From an uncultured Pelagibacteraceae bacterium (GTDB lineage Bacteria > Pseudomonadota > Alphaproteobacteria > Pelagibacterales > Pelagibacteraceae): a stretch of DNA of 64,000 nt. Shown here one piece after another: positions 50,318 to 59,770 of this stretch. Within the stretch, counting starts at the first letter, position 1. Each line of letters begins with the position of its first letter. The notes under the pieces are model-generated. The model ran no database searches. It worked only from the letters and a program-made list of their open reading frames with translations, and was not told the DNA's origin. The stretch lies in NCBI GenBank assembly GCA_902578935.1, contig CACHEU010000003.1, positions 1 to 64,000 of the forward strand, in the 5' to 3' direction. The position numbers and the translations under genes were made by a program.

Positions 50318-50659
50318 TTATTCTCCTGGTTTTTCCGAAAAGTACTTTTCGTATTTATTTTTTTCATTTCTATATTTATCTGCATCTTTAGGTGGATTTT
50401 TTTTATTTTTTATATTTGGCCATAGTTTTGAATATTTTCCATTTATTTCCAACCATTTATTTTTCTCTTTTTCTTCGAAAGTGTTATCTGCCACTATAGC
50501 ATTGACGGGACATTCGGGTTCACACACACCACAATCTATACATTCGTCGGGATGAATTACTAACATATTTTCTCCTTCATAGAAACAGTCAACAGGACAT
50601 ACTTCAACACAATCCATTAATTTGCATTTTATGCATTCGTCTTTTACGAGGTAGGTCAT
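50318..50659 (-). CDS. fdxA: 7Fe ferredoxin FdxA
   Basis: 113 residues from ATG 50659 ([12 protein letters not shown]); a longer in-frame start would run into the upstream gene. Cysteines C9, C12, C17, C21, C25 and C40, C43, C46, C50 fit one [3Fe-4S] and one [4Fe-4S] cluster, with the FdxA-typical [18 protein letters not shown] and a charged C-terminal extension. The start overlaps the TerB-like stop (ATGA). Confidence 0.95.
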   Translation of the reverse strand: MTYLVKDECIKCKLMDCVEVCPVDCFYEGENMLVIHPDECIDCGVCEPECPVNAIVADNTFEEKEKNKWLEINGKYSKLWPNIKNKKNPPKDADKYRNEKNKYEKYFSEKPGE

Positions 50660-51093
50660 AATTTTTTTTCTTTTAGAATATTTAATTTTATTTCTCCACT
50701 CAATTTGTCGGGTAAATATAGTAATCCACAAATTCTTCTCATTAAGTTGTTCTCATATTGCCCTGATTTATTATCTGATAAAATAATTTTCCAAAGAGTT
50801 TCTATAACCAAGGTTTTTAATTTTAGATCCATTTTTTTGACACTCCGGGTATAATCTAAAATTTGATTAGAACTTCTTTCATGTTCTTCACTTTTTTTAA
50901 TTATTTCTAAAACTTCTTCTTTTGGTTTTTTTTTGAAATTCATTGCAAAGTTAAAAATTATTTTTTTTTCTACTTCAGAATAATTTTCATCAATTTTTGC
51001 AGCATGTATCAATAGGGCAATTATTTTTATTAAATCGTTATTTTTATTATCACCAGTAGAATTTTTTGTTTTTTTTAAAAAATTTAGAATCAT
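50656..51093 (-). CDS. TerB-like protein
   Basis: 145 residues, mostly helical. [26 protein letters not shown] near residues 23-48 resembles the TerB/DjlA-N metal-binding helix pair (A-x-x-D-x-x-x-x-x-E), and the later [14 protein letters not shown] with a further acidic cluster matches the second half. Annotated relatives are called tellurite-resistance TerB proteins, but no ter operon is present, so function is open. Overlaps the helicase stop and fdxA start by four bases each. Confidence 0.72.
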   Translation of the reverse strand: MILNFLKKTKNSTGDNKNNDLIKIIALLIHAAKIDENYSEVEKKIIFNFAMNFKKKPKEEVLEIIKKSEEHERSSNQILDYTRSVKKMDLKLKTLVIETLWKIILSDNKSGQYENNLMRRICGLLYLPDKLSGEIKLNILKEKKL

Positions 51094-53559
51094 TTTAAGT
51101 TTAAAGACATTAATTTTTTAAACGGACTATCTTTTTTGTTTACAAATTTTACTTTATTTCTCTCTTTTCTATAACCCCTATAAGAATATACATCAATATT
51201 ATTATTTTCTTTCCTATAATTCATGAGATCCATTAATTTGAAAAAATTTTCTTTAGAACATCCAAGAAGATTCATCATTTCAGAATTTATTTTAAACTTT
51301 CCATCTTTTGTGTTTTCTATAATTTGAAGAAAAAATTTTTCCAATATATCCACTCTAACATAAAAATCTTTAAATTTTTCAAAACCACACAAGAGCAGAA
51401 ATTTTTTATCAAATTTTTTTTTATCATCTACCAAAAAATTTAATCCTGATTTAGGTATTTCATTACTGTTTTGGATATTGTTGTAAAACTTCCATAATAA
51501 GATTCTTAAACTTACCGCCTTAGGTTTAAGCATCTTTGGTAAAAAAAATATGATATCTCCCAATTTTTATACCAAGACTTCTAAATTGTTTTCTTTCATC
51601 TTTTGATATTGCTTTAACGATATCTTCAACATTTATTCTTTTTAAAATTCCATTACTTTCATAAAGCTGAAAGCTTAAAGCTCTCAAATATTTATTTTTA
51701 TTGTCTAATTTAATTAAATTTATTAAATCATTAAGCTCTTCAGAGATATATTTGTTTAGCCAATTACTTAGGAAGTGTAACAATTCTTCTTTGGCTTCCG
51801 TATCAAGAGCCTCATCAGAAATAATTTCTACTTCTGGAGACAAGTAGTTTTTTCCTTTTTTAATTTTAGCTATTGGATTTTCTTTCCAATAAATTTTAGA
51901 ATTATTTCTAAGTTGAACTTCTTTTTTATTTATAATTTCTTTTACTCTACTCGATAGTTCACCAGTCATTCCTTGTCTTGCTGCTTTTTTTAACGATTTT
52001 ATGTCTGTTTCTAATGTGCTCGAAGTAAATTCTAAATTTAATTTTAAGCCTTTTAATTTTCCAACTAATTGTTCATCTATAATAACTTCATCATCATTGG
52101 TAATAGTTGTTTTGAGTTTTGCATCCTGTTTTAGACCTCTAGATAAAACACTTATTCTTTTGTCAATAAAACTTTTTGTAAGCTCAGTATGTAATTTGTC
52201 TGACAAGTTATCTTCGATATTTTTACTCATCTGTATCCAGTAGTCAGAATTTTCTACCCAATTTTTTTTGTTTGCAACATAAGACCAAGTTCTTACATTT
52301 GAAACTTTGTTTGATATCATGTCTATATTTCCTTTATAATTATCTAATCCTGTAAGTTGATTTTTCATATAATCGTTTGGAATTTTATTTTTTTTGGAGT
52401 TCAGAAAATTAAAAACTCTTGTAACAACATCTATGTGTGTGAAAGCTTTTTTCTGAAAGTCAGGAATTTGGCAACATTCCCATAGCAGAGGAAGTTTATC
52501 ATTAGAAAATTTAATCTTCTTATCACGCGTGAGGTATTTTAAAACATTTTCATCAAGAGAATCTGAAATTTTTGAAAAATTTTTGCTAGATGGTTTCTTT
52601 TCCAGAGATTGTATTAAATCTTCTGGGCTTTTAAAATTTAAATATGAGTTTCTCCAAAATAAAAATTTAACATCATCTAATTTATGATTCTCTATTCTTT
52701 CAATTTCATCGGGTTGGAGATTTTCGCAACCTCCAGTTACTCCAAACATTCCATCAGTTTTGTATCTTCCAGCTCTTCCAGCTATTTGTGAAATTTCTGT
52801 AGTTCTTAATCTTCTTGTTTTTTTTCCGTCAAATTTCATTAAGTTTGAAAAGCTTATTTGTTCAATATCCATATTTAATCCCATACCAATTGCATCTGTA
52901 GCAACTAAATAATCAACATCGCCTGATTGATATACATCAACTTGGGAATTTCTTGTTTTTGGACTTAATGATCCCATTATGACTGCTGCTCCACCTTTTT
53001 GCCTTCTTACCAACTCAGCGATTGCATAAACTTCTTCAATTGAAAAGGCAATAAGTGCAGTTTTTCTATCTAGTCTCGAAATTTTTTTATGTCCATTGTA
53101 AGATAATTTAGAAAATCTTTGCTGCTCCATAAAATCTGTTTCAGGAATTATTTGTGCAATAATATTTTTCATTATTTGAGATCCAAGAAACATTGTTAAA
53201 ACTTCTCCTCTAAAATTAAGTAGTCTATCTGTAAAAATATGACCTCTTTCTCTATCACCACACATTTGAATTTCGTCAACAGCAATAAAATCTACTTTTT
53301 TATCTTTGGGCATTGCTTCTACTGTACAGATAAAATATTGCGCAGAATCAGGAATAATTTTTTCTTCTCCGGTTACTAAAGCAACTTTTTCAATACCTAC
53401 TTTTATAACGCATTTATCGTAAACTTCTCTTGCTAGTAATCTTAATGGGAGACCAAATATTCCAGAGTTGAACTCAAGCATCTTTTCAATAGCTAAATAG
53501 GTTTTTCCTGTATTTGTAGGACCTAATACTGCAACAATCTTGTTTAGCGGGTCATTCAT
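51090..53559 (-). CDS. SUV3-like ATP-dependent RNA helicase, frameshifted in this sequence
   Basis: Alphaproteobacterial relative of mitochondrial SUV3. The first 677 codons (53559-51526) contain Walker A GPTNTGKT (13-20), the DEIQMCGD motif and QIAGRAGRYKTDGMFG (motif VI). That frame ends in RYHIFFTKDA, where relatives continue H-(V/I)-F-LP-x-LLKP. Reading one base over, the next frame gives LPKMLKPKAVSLRILLWKFYN and the rest of the normal C-terminal domain (FYVRVDILEK, MMNLLGCSKENFF). One T too many in the run of eight (plus-strand A 51541-51548) explains the break; seven would give H-I-F-L-P-K. The repaired protein is about 822 residues. Confidence 0.88.
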
Positions 53560-53620
53560 CAGTTTGTGTTACAATTTTTTTTAGACACTATATATAGACT
53601 GGGTTAGAGAACAAAAGATG

Positions 53621-53649
53621 ATTAAAGCATGACCGAATCGCTTTGTCAA
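53621..53649 (-). promoter_or_regulatory. Promoter of helicase-terB-fdxA-carD
   Basis: Minus strand TTGACA (53649-53644), 17 bases, TTTAAT (53626-53621); the transcript would start near 53614 with a leader of about 55 bases. It sits in the 156-base divergent gap before the aminotransferase gene; no convincing plus-strand promoter was seen in the rest of that gap. Confidence 0.75.
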
Positions 53650-53715
53650 ACGTTCTATTTTAATAATTTTTTTTTATAGTAGGCTCTGACTCTGTTAGAA
53701 TTTAAATAAATAGGA

Positions 53716-54975
53716 ATGCAAAATTATACAAAAAAACACATTAAATCGCTAAAGCCTTCCGCAACTTTAGCAATCAACGAGAAATGTAAAAAACTAAGAG
53801 AAGATGGTAAAAAAGTTTTTAATTTTGGTTTTGGAGGATCTCCTTTTTCGATTCCAGACAAGATTGTTTCAGCTTTAAAAGACAATGCACATAAAAAAGA
53901 ATATTTGCCCAGCGTAGGCCTTAGAGACTTAAGAGAAGCTATTGCAAAATATATAAATCGAAATTCAAACAGTGGCAGACCAGTCAACTGGAATACTAAT
54001 TTTCGACAGGAAGATATCATTATAGGTCCAGGAACAAAGCAACTAATGTTTTTACTTCAATTAGGTTTTGAAGGAGACTTTATTTTTCCTACAGGAAGTT
54101 GGGTGTCCTATGAACCACAGGCTATTATTGCCAAAAACAAAGTACATTGGTTGGAAACTTCTAGGGAAAATAACTGGTTTCCAAAACCTGAACAGATAGA
54201 GCAAAAAATAAAAAATATTAAAAATAAAGACATTATTTTATTCTTAAACTCGCCTAATAATCCTACTGGAGCAGTTTGCAAAAATTTAAAGGAAATTGCG
54301 GAAGTTGCAAAAAAACATAAAATTATAATTTTATCAGATGAAATATATACTCAACTTCAGTTTGATGAAAAATATAACTCGATATCAGAATATTATCCTG
54401 AAGGAACTATCATAAGTAGCGGTCTAAGCAAATGGCTGGGAGCAGGCGGATGGAGATTAGGTTTTTTTGCAGTTCCTCAAAAATTAAGAAATATTCTTGA
54501 AATGATTAAAATTCTTTCAAGCGAATCGCTTTCCGCAGTTAGTGCACCTATACAATATGCGGCAGTAGAAGCATTTTCTAACGATTATTCAGATTACCTT
54601 AACAAAACTAGAAACATATTATTTTCTGTAGGAAATTATGTTTATACTAAATTAAAATCAAATAAAGTTTTAATAACACCTCCTCAAGGCGGATTTTATA
54701 TAATGCCAGAATTTTTAAATTTGAAGTTTAAAACTTCACAACAAATGTGTGATGATATTTTAAACAAAACTGGAGTTGCATTATTACCTGGTTCAGATTT
54801 TGGATTTAAAAAGAGCAGAATGTTAGCTAGGTTGAGCTATACTGACTTTGATGGAGATTTATTTTTAAAGAATATTAGTGGTAGCAAAAAACTAGATAAT
54901 GATTTCATTGAGAGGTATGCTCCAAATATTGTAGAAGGAACAAAAAAATTATCAGAGTGGTCCAAAAGCCTTTAA
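53716..54975 (+). CDS. Class I/II PLP aminotransferase
   Basis: 419-residue fold-type I enzyme: FNFGFGGSPFSIPDKIV near the N-terminus, LFLNSPNNPTGAV, ILSDEIYTQLQFD with the PLP-binding Asp and Tyr, and the PLP-Lys in SSGLSKWLGAGGWRLGFF. The GGWRLG motif and overall pattern fit the aspartate/aromatic aminotransferase group, but substrate cannot be fixed. Stands alone between divergent and downstream promoters. Confidence 0.85.
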   Translation: MQNYTKKHIKSLKPSATLAINEKCKKLREDGKKVFNFGFGGSPFSIPDKIVSALKDNAHKKEYLPSVGLRDLREAIAKYINRNSNSGRPVNWNTNFRQEDIIIGPGTKQLMFLLQLGFEGDFIFPTGSWVSYEPQAIIAKNKVHWLETSRENNWFPKPEQIEQKIKNIKNKDIILFLNSPNNPTGAVCKNLKEIAEVAKKHKIIILSDEIYTQLQFDEKYNSISEYYPEGTIISSGLSKWLGAGGWRLGFFAVPQKLRNILEMIKILSSESLSAVSAPIQYAAVEAFSNDYSDYLNKTRNILFSVGNYVYTKLKSNKVLITPPQGGFYIMPEFLNLKFKTSQQMCDDILNKTGVALLPGSDFGFKKSRMLARLSYTDFDGDLFLKNISGSKKLDNDFIERYAPNIVEGTKKLSEWSKSL

Positions 54976-55023
54976 ATCAGTAACAAAATAAGTATCCAAT
55001 TTAAGCTATTTACCCTTTAAATA

Positions 55024-55070
55024 ACCAATCTGAATTGGTACATTTTTAGCATTAATTATAATTAAGGGGG
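55024..55070 (+). promoter_or_regulatory. Promoter, operator-like palindrome and SD of the TAXI gene
   Basis: TTGGTA (55035-55040), 16 bases, perfect TATAAT (55057-55062). An inverted repeat ACCAAT-CTGA-ATTGGT (55024-55039) overlaps the -35. A strong SD AAGGGGG (55064-55070) lies six bases before ATG 55077, rare in this window and fitting for an abundant binding protein. Confidence 0.72.
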
Positions 55071-55076
55071 AAAGTT

Positions 55077-56081
55077 ATGAGAAAAATAATCTCAACAATC
55101 TCAGCTGCGGTAATACTATTTGCATTGTCTTTACCGATGATGTCAGTGGTTAAGGCTGCTGAGTTCTTTACGATTGGAACAGGTGGACCAACTGGAGTTT
55201 ATTTCCAAGTTGGGAACTCTGTTTGCAAAATGTTACACAAACAAGCAATAAGTGCTGAACACGGAAGAAAAAAAGGTACAGCTAAAGCATATAGATGTAC
55301 TGCTCCTTCAACTGGTGGATCAAACTATAATATTGGTCAGATCAAAGCTGGAGAATTTCAATTCGGTGTTGCCCAGTCTGACTGGCAGTTCCATGCTTAT
55401 AACGGTTCAAGTAAATGGGAAGGAAAAAAGTTTGGTGATCTAAGAGCTGTTTTCTCAGTTCACAACGAACCTTTTCAAATTTGGGCTAGAAAAAAAGCTA
55501 AAGTTAAAGACTTCAAAGGCTTAAAAGGCAAAGTAGTTAACATTGGTAATCCAGGTTCTGGTCAAAGAGGAACTATGGAAGAGCTAATGAAAGCTATGGG
55601 TGCTGATATGAGCATGTTCAAGGGAACTACTGAACTAACATCTTCACAACAAGTAAAAGCTCTTTGCGATGGTAAAATAGATGCATTCGGTTACTCTGTT
55701 GGTTTTCCTAACGGAGCAATGGAAGAAGCAGCTACTTGCGCAGCAAAAGCAATGCCTATAAATCTTACAGGTGGACCTGTTCAAGGTTTAATAGACGGTG
55801 CTGACTACTACGCGAAAGCAGTAATACCTAAAGGTACTTACACAGGTCAGAAGAAAGATGTAACTACTTTTGGTGTTAAAGCTACATTTGTAACTGGCGC
55901 TAACGTTTCAGAAGAACTTGTTTATCTTGTAACAAAAGCTGTTATGGAAAATTTTGATGATTTCAAAAAACAACATCCTGCTTTTGGTTTTCTTGAAAAG
56001 AAAAACATGATTAAAGATGGATTATCAGCTCCATTACATCCAGGTGCTGTTAAATACTATAAAGAAGCTGGATTAATGTAA
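55077..56081 (+). CDS. TAXI-family TRAP transporter solute-binding protein
   Basis: 334 residues: signal peptide 1-27 (cleavage after VVKA), then the TAXI fold with FFTIGTGGPTGVYFQVGNSVC, NYNIGQIKAGEFQFGVAQSDW and LKGKVVNIGNPGSGQRGTM. TAXI proteins bind small carboxylates such as glutamate or 2-oxoglutarate for sodium-driven uptake. A strong terminator separates it from the permease gene, which would let the binding protein be made in excess. Codon use is less A/T-biased than neighbours, another sign of high expression (qualitative impression). Confidence 0.94.
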   Translation: MRKIISTISAAVILFALSLPMMSVVKAAEFFTIGTGGPTGVYFQVGNSVCKMLHKQAISAEHGRKKGTAKAYRCTAPSTGGSNYNIGQIKAGEFQFGVAQSDWQFHAYNGSSKWEGKKFGDLRAVFSVHNEPFQIWARKKAKVKDFKGLKGKVVNIGNPGSGQRGTMEELMKAMGADMSMFKGTTELTSSQQVKALCDGKIDAFGYSVGFPNGAMEEAATCAAKAMPINLTGGPVQGLIDGADYYAKAVIPKGTYTGQKKDVTTFGVKATFVTGANVSEELVYLVTKAVMENFDDFKKQHPAFGFLEKKNMIKDGLSAPLHPGAVKYYKEAGLM

Positions 56082-56102
56082 TAATTTTTTACATTTAGAA
56101 TT

Positions 56103-56135
56103 AAAAGGCCCAATATTTTATTGGGCCTTTTTTTT
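56103..56135 (+). terminator. Intrinsic terminator after the TAXI gene
   Basis: AAAAGGCCCAATA (56103-56115), loop TTT, TATTGGGCCTTTT (56119-56131), then more T to 56135: a 13-base perfect stem. Partial read-through is expected to supply the permease gene 23 bases further. Confidence 0.93.
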
Positions 56136-56158
56136 ATAATAGAGTATCTTAAGAATTT

Positions 56159-58504
56159 ATGACAAATGGAAAAGAAAGTTTTATAGATAAAAAAATTCAA
56201 GAAGATTTATCACCAACCCGTAATCTTTCTGGATTACATTTAAAGATTGTAGCAGCTATTGCAATTATATGGTCATTGTTTCAACTTTGGTATGCCTCTC
56301 CGTTTCCATTCATGTTTGGCGTAGGTCTTTTTAAAGGATTACCAGCGAGAGCTATACACCTTGGATTTGCACTTTTGTTAGCATTTTTAATATTTCCGTT
56401 GAACAAAAAAAATGGAAAGATAGGCATCGTAGATGTGGCTCTCGCATGTATGGCATTTTTTGCCTGCATTTATATTTATTTTTTTTATGATCAAATTGTT
56501 GATAGAGGGGGAATATTATTAGATTTAGATTTAAACTTTTTGGGCAGCCAATTTGTTATACCAATTGAGTTAATAATCGGTTCTTTTGGAATTCTTGCGC
56601 TTTTGGAATCCACAAGGAGAGTAATTGGTATACCGCTCGTAATAGTAGCAATAGCATTTTTATTATTTTCTTTTTTTGGACAATATTTTCCTGACATAAT
56701 TTCTCATGGTGGACTTTCAGTAAAAAGGCTTGTCGGTTATCATTGGTTTGATCAGGAAGCTATATTTGGAATACCAATTAGTGTTTCTTTAGATTTTATA
56801 TTTCTTTTTGTATTATTTGGTGCTCTATTAGATACCGCTGGAGGCGGTAAATATTTTTTAGATTTAGCTTTTGCTATGGTTGGAAAAATGAGAGGTGGTC
56901 CGGCTAAAGCAGCAATACTTGGATCAGGAATGACAGGTTTAATTTCAGGCTCTTCCATTGCAAATACTGTTACAACCGGAACATTTACTATTCCGATAAT
57001 GAAAAAAACTGGTTTCTCCAAAGAGAAAGCAGGGGCCATTGAAGTTTCAGCATCAGTTAATGGGCAAATAATGCCACCCGTTATGGGAGCAGCAGCTTTT
57101 ATTATAGCTAGCTTTATTGGGATAACCTATTTTGAAGTAGTTAAGCACGCATTTTTGCCTGCGATTATATCTTACATAGCTTTATTTTATATTTCTCACC
57201 TTGAAGCTCTAAAACTAAATCTTAAAGGCATGGAAGAAAAAGATATACCAAACTTACGTAAAACTTTTATTTCCGGTCTTCATTTTTTAATCCCAATTTT
57301 TGTTTTAATTTATTTGTTAGTTTATTTAAGACTTACAGCTTCTTTCTCAATATTTTATACAATAGTTACTTTACTAACGGTCAATCTAATAAAAAAACTT
57401 ATTAATGGTTCTAAAGATAAAGATTTTATTAATCCTTTGAAGCAATGGTTTAATGAGTCAATAACAGGTTTTCAGAAAGGCGCTTATAATATGGTGGGTG
57501 TTGGCGTAGCTATTGCTACAGCAGGCGTGATAGTTGGTGCAGTTGGTTCTACGGGGTTAAGCACAAACTTAATTATTGTAGTTGAGTCTTTAGCAAAAGA
57601 TAATGTTGTTATTTTAATTCTTCTAACAATTGTATTATGTTTGCTTTTAGGGATGGGTCTTCCAACCACAGCTAATTATGTTGTTGTTGCATCTTTAATG
57701 GCAGCAGTATTGGTTGATGTAGGAAATGCATCAGGCTACATATTTCCATTAATAGCAGTTCACTTATTTGTATTTTACTATGGATTAATGGCCGATATAA
57801 CACCACCAGTCGGTTTAGCCTCCTATGCGGCTGCAGCAATATCCGGGGGAGATCCTTTAAGAACTGGAGTTCAATCTTTTTGGTATAGTTTGCGAACAGG
57901 AATTCTTCCTATTGTATTTTTGTTTAACCATGAACTGCTTTTGATTGGTGTTGAAAATATTTGGCATGGTTTAATCGTTATCTTTACATCATTAGCAGGA
58001 ATACTCGTTTTCACTTCAGCAACACAGGGATGGTTTTTTAACAAGCTTAGAATTTATGAAATTATAATTTTTCTAGTTATTGCAACTGCTTTACTGAGAC
58101 CGGGTTTCGTATTAAATAAATTTACACCTGAATATAATTTTCAAGATTTGAATCAAAGCCAAGAATTAATTTTAAAACCAGAGAAAGAAGTTCGTGTTAA
58201 GGTTACCAGGGTGACTGAGTATGGGGAAAGATATAAACTTTTTGTTATTCCAAAGAATTCTTTTGAAGAAAATTATGATTTAGAAAAATTGGGAATTTCC
58301 GTGATCTCAAAAGACGGAAAGTTTGTTATTGATAATCTAAAATGGAATGGTCTTGCTAAAAAAATAGGATTATCACTTGATGATCAGATAACAGAATTTA
58401 AAGTTGAGAATTTAAATAGACCTAATAAGGCAATAGTTTATCCATTTGCGTTCTTAGTTTTATTTGTTTTTGGATATTTGAATTATAGAAGAAAGCCAGT
58501 TTAG
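56159..58504 (+). CDS. TRAP transporter fused permease (DctQ-DctM type)
   Basis: 781 residues with many membrane helices. The N-terminal 4-TM part (about 30-185) corresponds to DctQ, the rest to DctM with GSGMTGLISGSSIANTVTTG, a second repeat LLLGMGLPTTANYVVVASLM, and ADITPPVGLASYAAAAISGG. This 4TM/12TM fusion is the standard partner of TAXI binding proteins. The C-terminal 120 residues are a DUF3394-like part: a soluble stretch with a PDZ-like GLAKKIGLSLDDQITEF segment followed by a last membrane helix (YPFAFLVLFVFGYL). Stop overlaps the thioesterase stop by four bases on the other strand. Confidence 0.92.
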   Translation: MTNGKESFIDKKIQEDLSPTRNLSGLHLKIVAAIAIIWSLFQLWYASPFPFMFGVGLFKGLPARAIHLGFALLLAFLIFPLNKKNGKIGIVDVALACMAFFACIYIYFFYDQIVDRGGILLDLDLNFLGSQFVIPIELIIGSFGILALLESTRRVIGIPLVIVAIAFLLFSFFGQYFPDIISHGGLSVKRLVGYHWFDQEAIFGIPISVSLDFIFLFVLFGALLDTAGGGKYFLDLAFAMVGKMRGGPAKAAILGSGMTGLISGSSIANTVTTGTFTIPIMKKTGFSKEKAGAIEVSASVNGQIMPPVMGAAAFIIASFIGITYFEVVKHAFLPAIISYIALFYISHLEALKLNLKGMEEKDIPNLRKTFISGLHFLIPIFVLIYLLVYLRLTASFSIFYTIVTLLTVNLIKKLINGSKDKDFINPLKQWFNESITGFQKGAYNMVGVGVAIATAGVIVGAVGSTGLSTNLIIVVESLAKDNVVILILLTIVLCLLLGMGLPTTANYVVVASLMAAVLVDVGNASGYIFPLIAVHLFVFYYGLMADITPPVGLASYAAAAISGGDPLRTGVQSFWYSLRTGILPIVFLFNHELLLIGVENIWHGLIVIFTSLAGILVFTSATQGWFFNKLRIYEIIIFLVIATALLRPGFVLNKFTPEYNFQDLNQSQELILKPEKEVRVKVTRVTEYGERYKLFVIPKNSFEENYDLEKLGISVISKDGKFVIDNLKWNGLAKKIGLSLDDQITEFKVENLNRPNKAIVYPFAFLVLFVFGYLNYRRKPV

Positions 58505-58896
58505 GGTTTTAGAATTTTCCACACCCCTGAAGTTACAGCCACTACACCTTGAGAATTAATTATTTCACAAGTTAAAAAAACTAAAGTTCTCGTTTTTTTT
58601 TGAACTTTTACTTTAGCAATTAAATTATCTCCCGGCTTACCTGCAGAAATAAATTTCATTTCTAGGGAAATAGTTACACATTGTTTTCCATCAGCTACTC
58701 TGTGAGCTGCATTTCCCATTCCTGTATCAGCTATAAAAGTAAGAAAGCCACCATGAGCCATTCCAGCTGTGTTAAGATGCATATCTTTGACTGTGGTTTG
58801 ATACTCATAGGTAGAGTCATCAATTTTTTTTCCTTTTAATCCACCAACATGTTTCGAATAACCTGAATTAGTTTCGTCCATACTTCCTTTTATCAT
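58501..58896 (-). CDS. Hotdog-fold thioesterase (PaaI-like)
   Basis: 131 residues: the hotdog core is visible in MHLNTAGMAHGGFLTFIADTGMG, with the HGG(F/x)-x(3-4)-(A/D)D pattern of PaaI-type acyl-CoA thioesterases, then SLEMKFISAGKPGDNLIAKV. The substrate is unknown. Start 58896 or the internal Met at 58881 (MDETNSG); both overlap the EamA gene. Last gene of the aceE-aceF-eamA run. Confidence 0.85.
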   Translation of the reverse strand: MIKGSMDETNSGYSKHVGGLKGKKIDDSTYEYQTTVKDMHLNTAGMAHGGFLTFIADTGMGNAAHRVADGKQCVTISLEMKFISAGKPGDNLIAKVKVQKKTRTLVFLTCEIINSQGVVAVTSGVWKILKP

Positions 58897-59770
58897 ACAT
58901 TGGTGCTAGTTGTGAGAAAATAACAGCTGATAAAATTACACATATTCCCAAAATTTTAAATTCGTTTAGGTACTGATCTAAAATGAACCATGCAGCTATT
59001 GTACCAAAGACGCCTTCCAAAGAAAAAATAATTGCTACAGGTGCCGGAGATAAATTTTGTTGTCCGTATACCTGAAGCAGAAAAGCTATTCCACTTGATA
59101 ATACACCAGCATAAAGGAGCTCCTTACTTTCCATTAAAAGCACTTGAAGAGAAATATACTCAAAAGAAAATGCCGGAATAAATGACATTATCGAGGCTGT
59201 TAAGCATTGAAAAGTAGCTATAGTAATTGGGTAATTAAATATTTTAATAAACTTTGCTATATAGATTATATGCAATGCCCAAAAAAAGGCACCAGCAACA
59301 ACTAGCGAGTCACCAAAACGAACTCTTATATTGCTTAGTTCACTTAAAAATAGACCGCCAACTAAACACAGAAGAACAGACGGCCAAACAGAACGGTGTA
59401 TTTTTTTTGAAAACAAAAAATAAGATAATATCGGCACAATAACTACATAGAGTATTGTAAAAATTGCAGAATTTGCAACATCAGTGTACAAAAGTGAAAT
59501 TTGCTGAAGAGCATTTCCCGCTGCTAAAGAAAATCCTATTAAGAACCAATAGCCTACTGCAATTTTAAAACTTAATTTACTTTCTTTGACTTTTTTGTAC
59601 TCGAAAATAAAAAAAAAAGGAAGAAGGGCTAAAAAACCTAACAGCAATCTACTCGCTGAGAATGTGTATGGCCCGATATAATCCATCCCCATATCTTGAG
59701 CCACAAAAGAGGTTCCCCAAATAACAGAACATGAAATTGCACAAATTAATGAGAATACCCTTTTATTCAT
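58868..59770 (-). CDS. DMT-superfamily permease (EamA domains)
   Basis: 300 residues with ten predicted membrane helices in two EamA repeats; ISCSVIWGTSFVAQDMGMDYIGP and the second-repeat LLQVYGQQNLSPAPVAIIFSLEGVFG match the family. Members export or import small metabolites; the substrate is not predictable. It follows the E2 gene directly (no gap). Confidence 0.88.
   Translation of the reverse strand: MNKRVFSLICAISCSVIWGTSFVAQDMGMDYIGPYTFSASRLLLGFLALLPFFFIFEYKKVKESKLSFKIAVGYWFLIGFSLAAGNALQQISLLYTDVANSAIFTILYVVIVPILSYFLFSKKIHRSVWPSVLLCLVGGLFLSELSNIRVRFGDSLVVAGAFFWALHIIYIAKFIKIFNYPITIATFQCLTASIMSFIPAFSFEYISLQVLLMESKELLYAGVLSSGIAFLLQVYGQQNLSPAPVAIIFSLEGVFGTIAAWFILDQYLNEFKILGICVILSAVIFSQLAPMYDKRKYGRN

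Noticed and set aside
53560-53715. Possible riboswitch in the divergent helicase/aminotransferase gap
   Set aside because: No recognised aptamer core or terminator; only the minus-strand promoter is supported.
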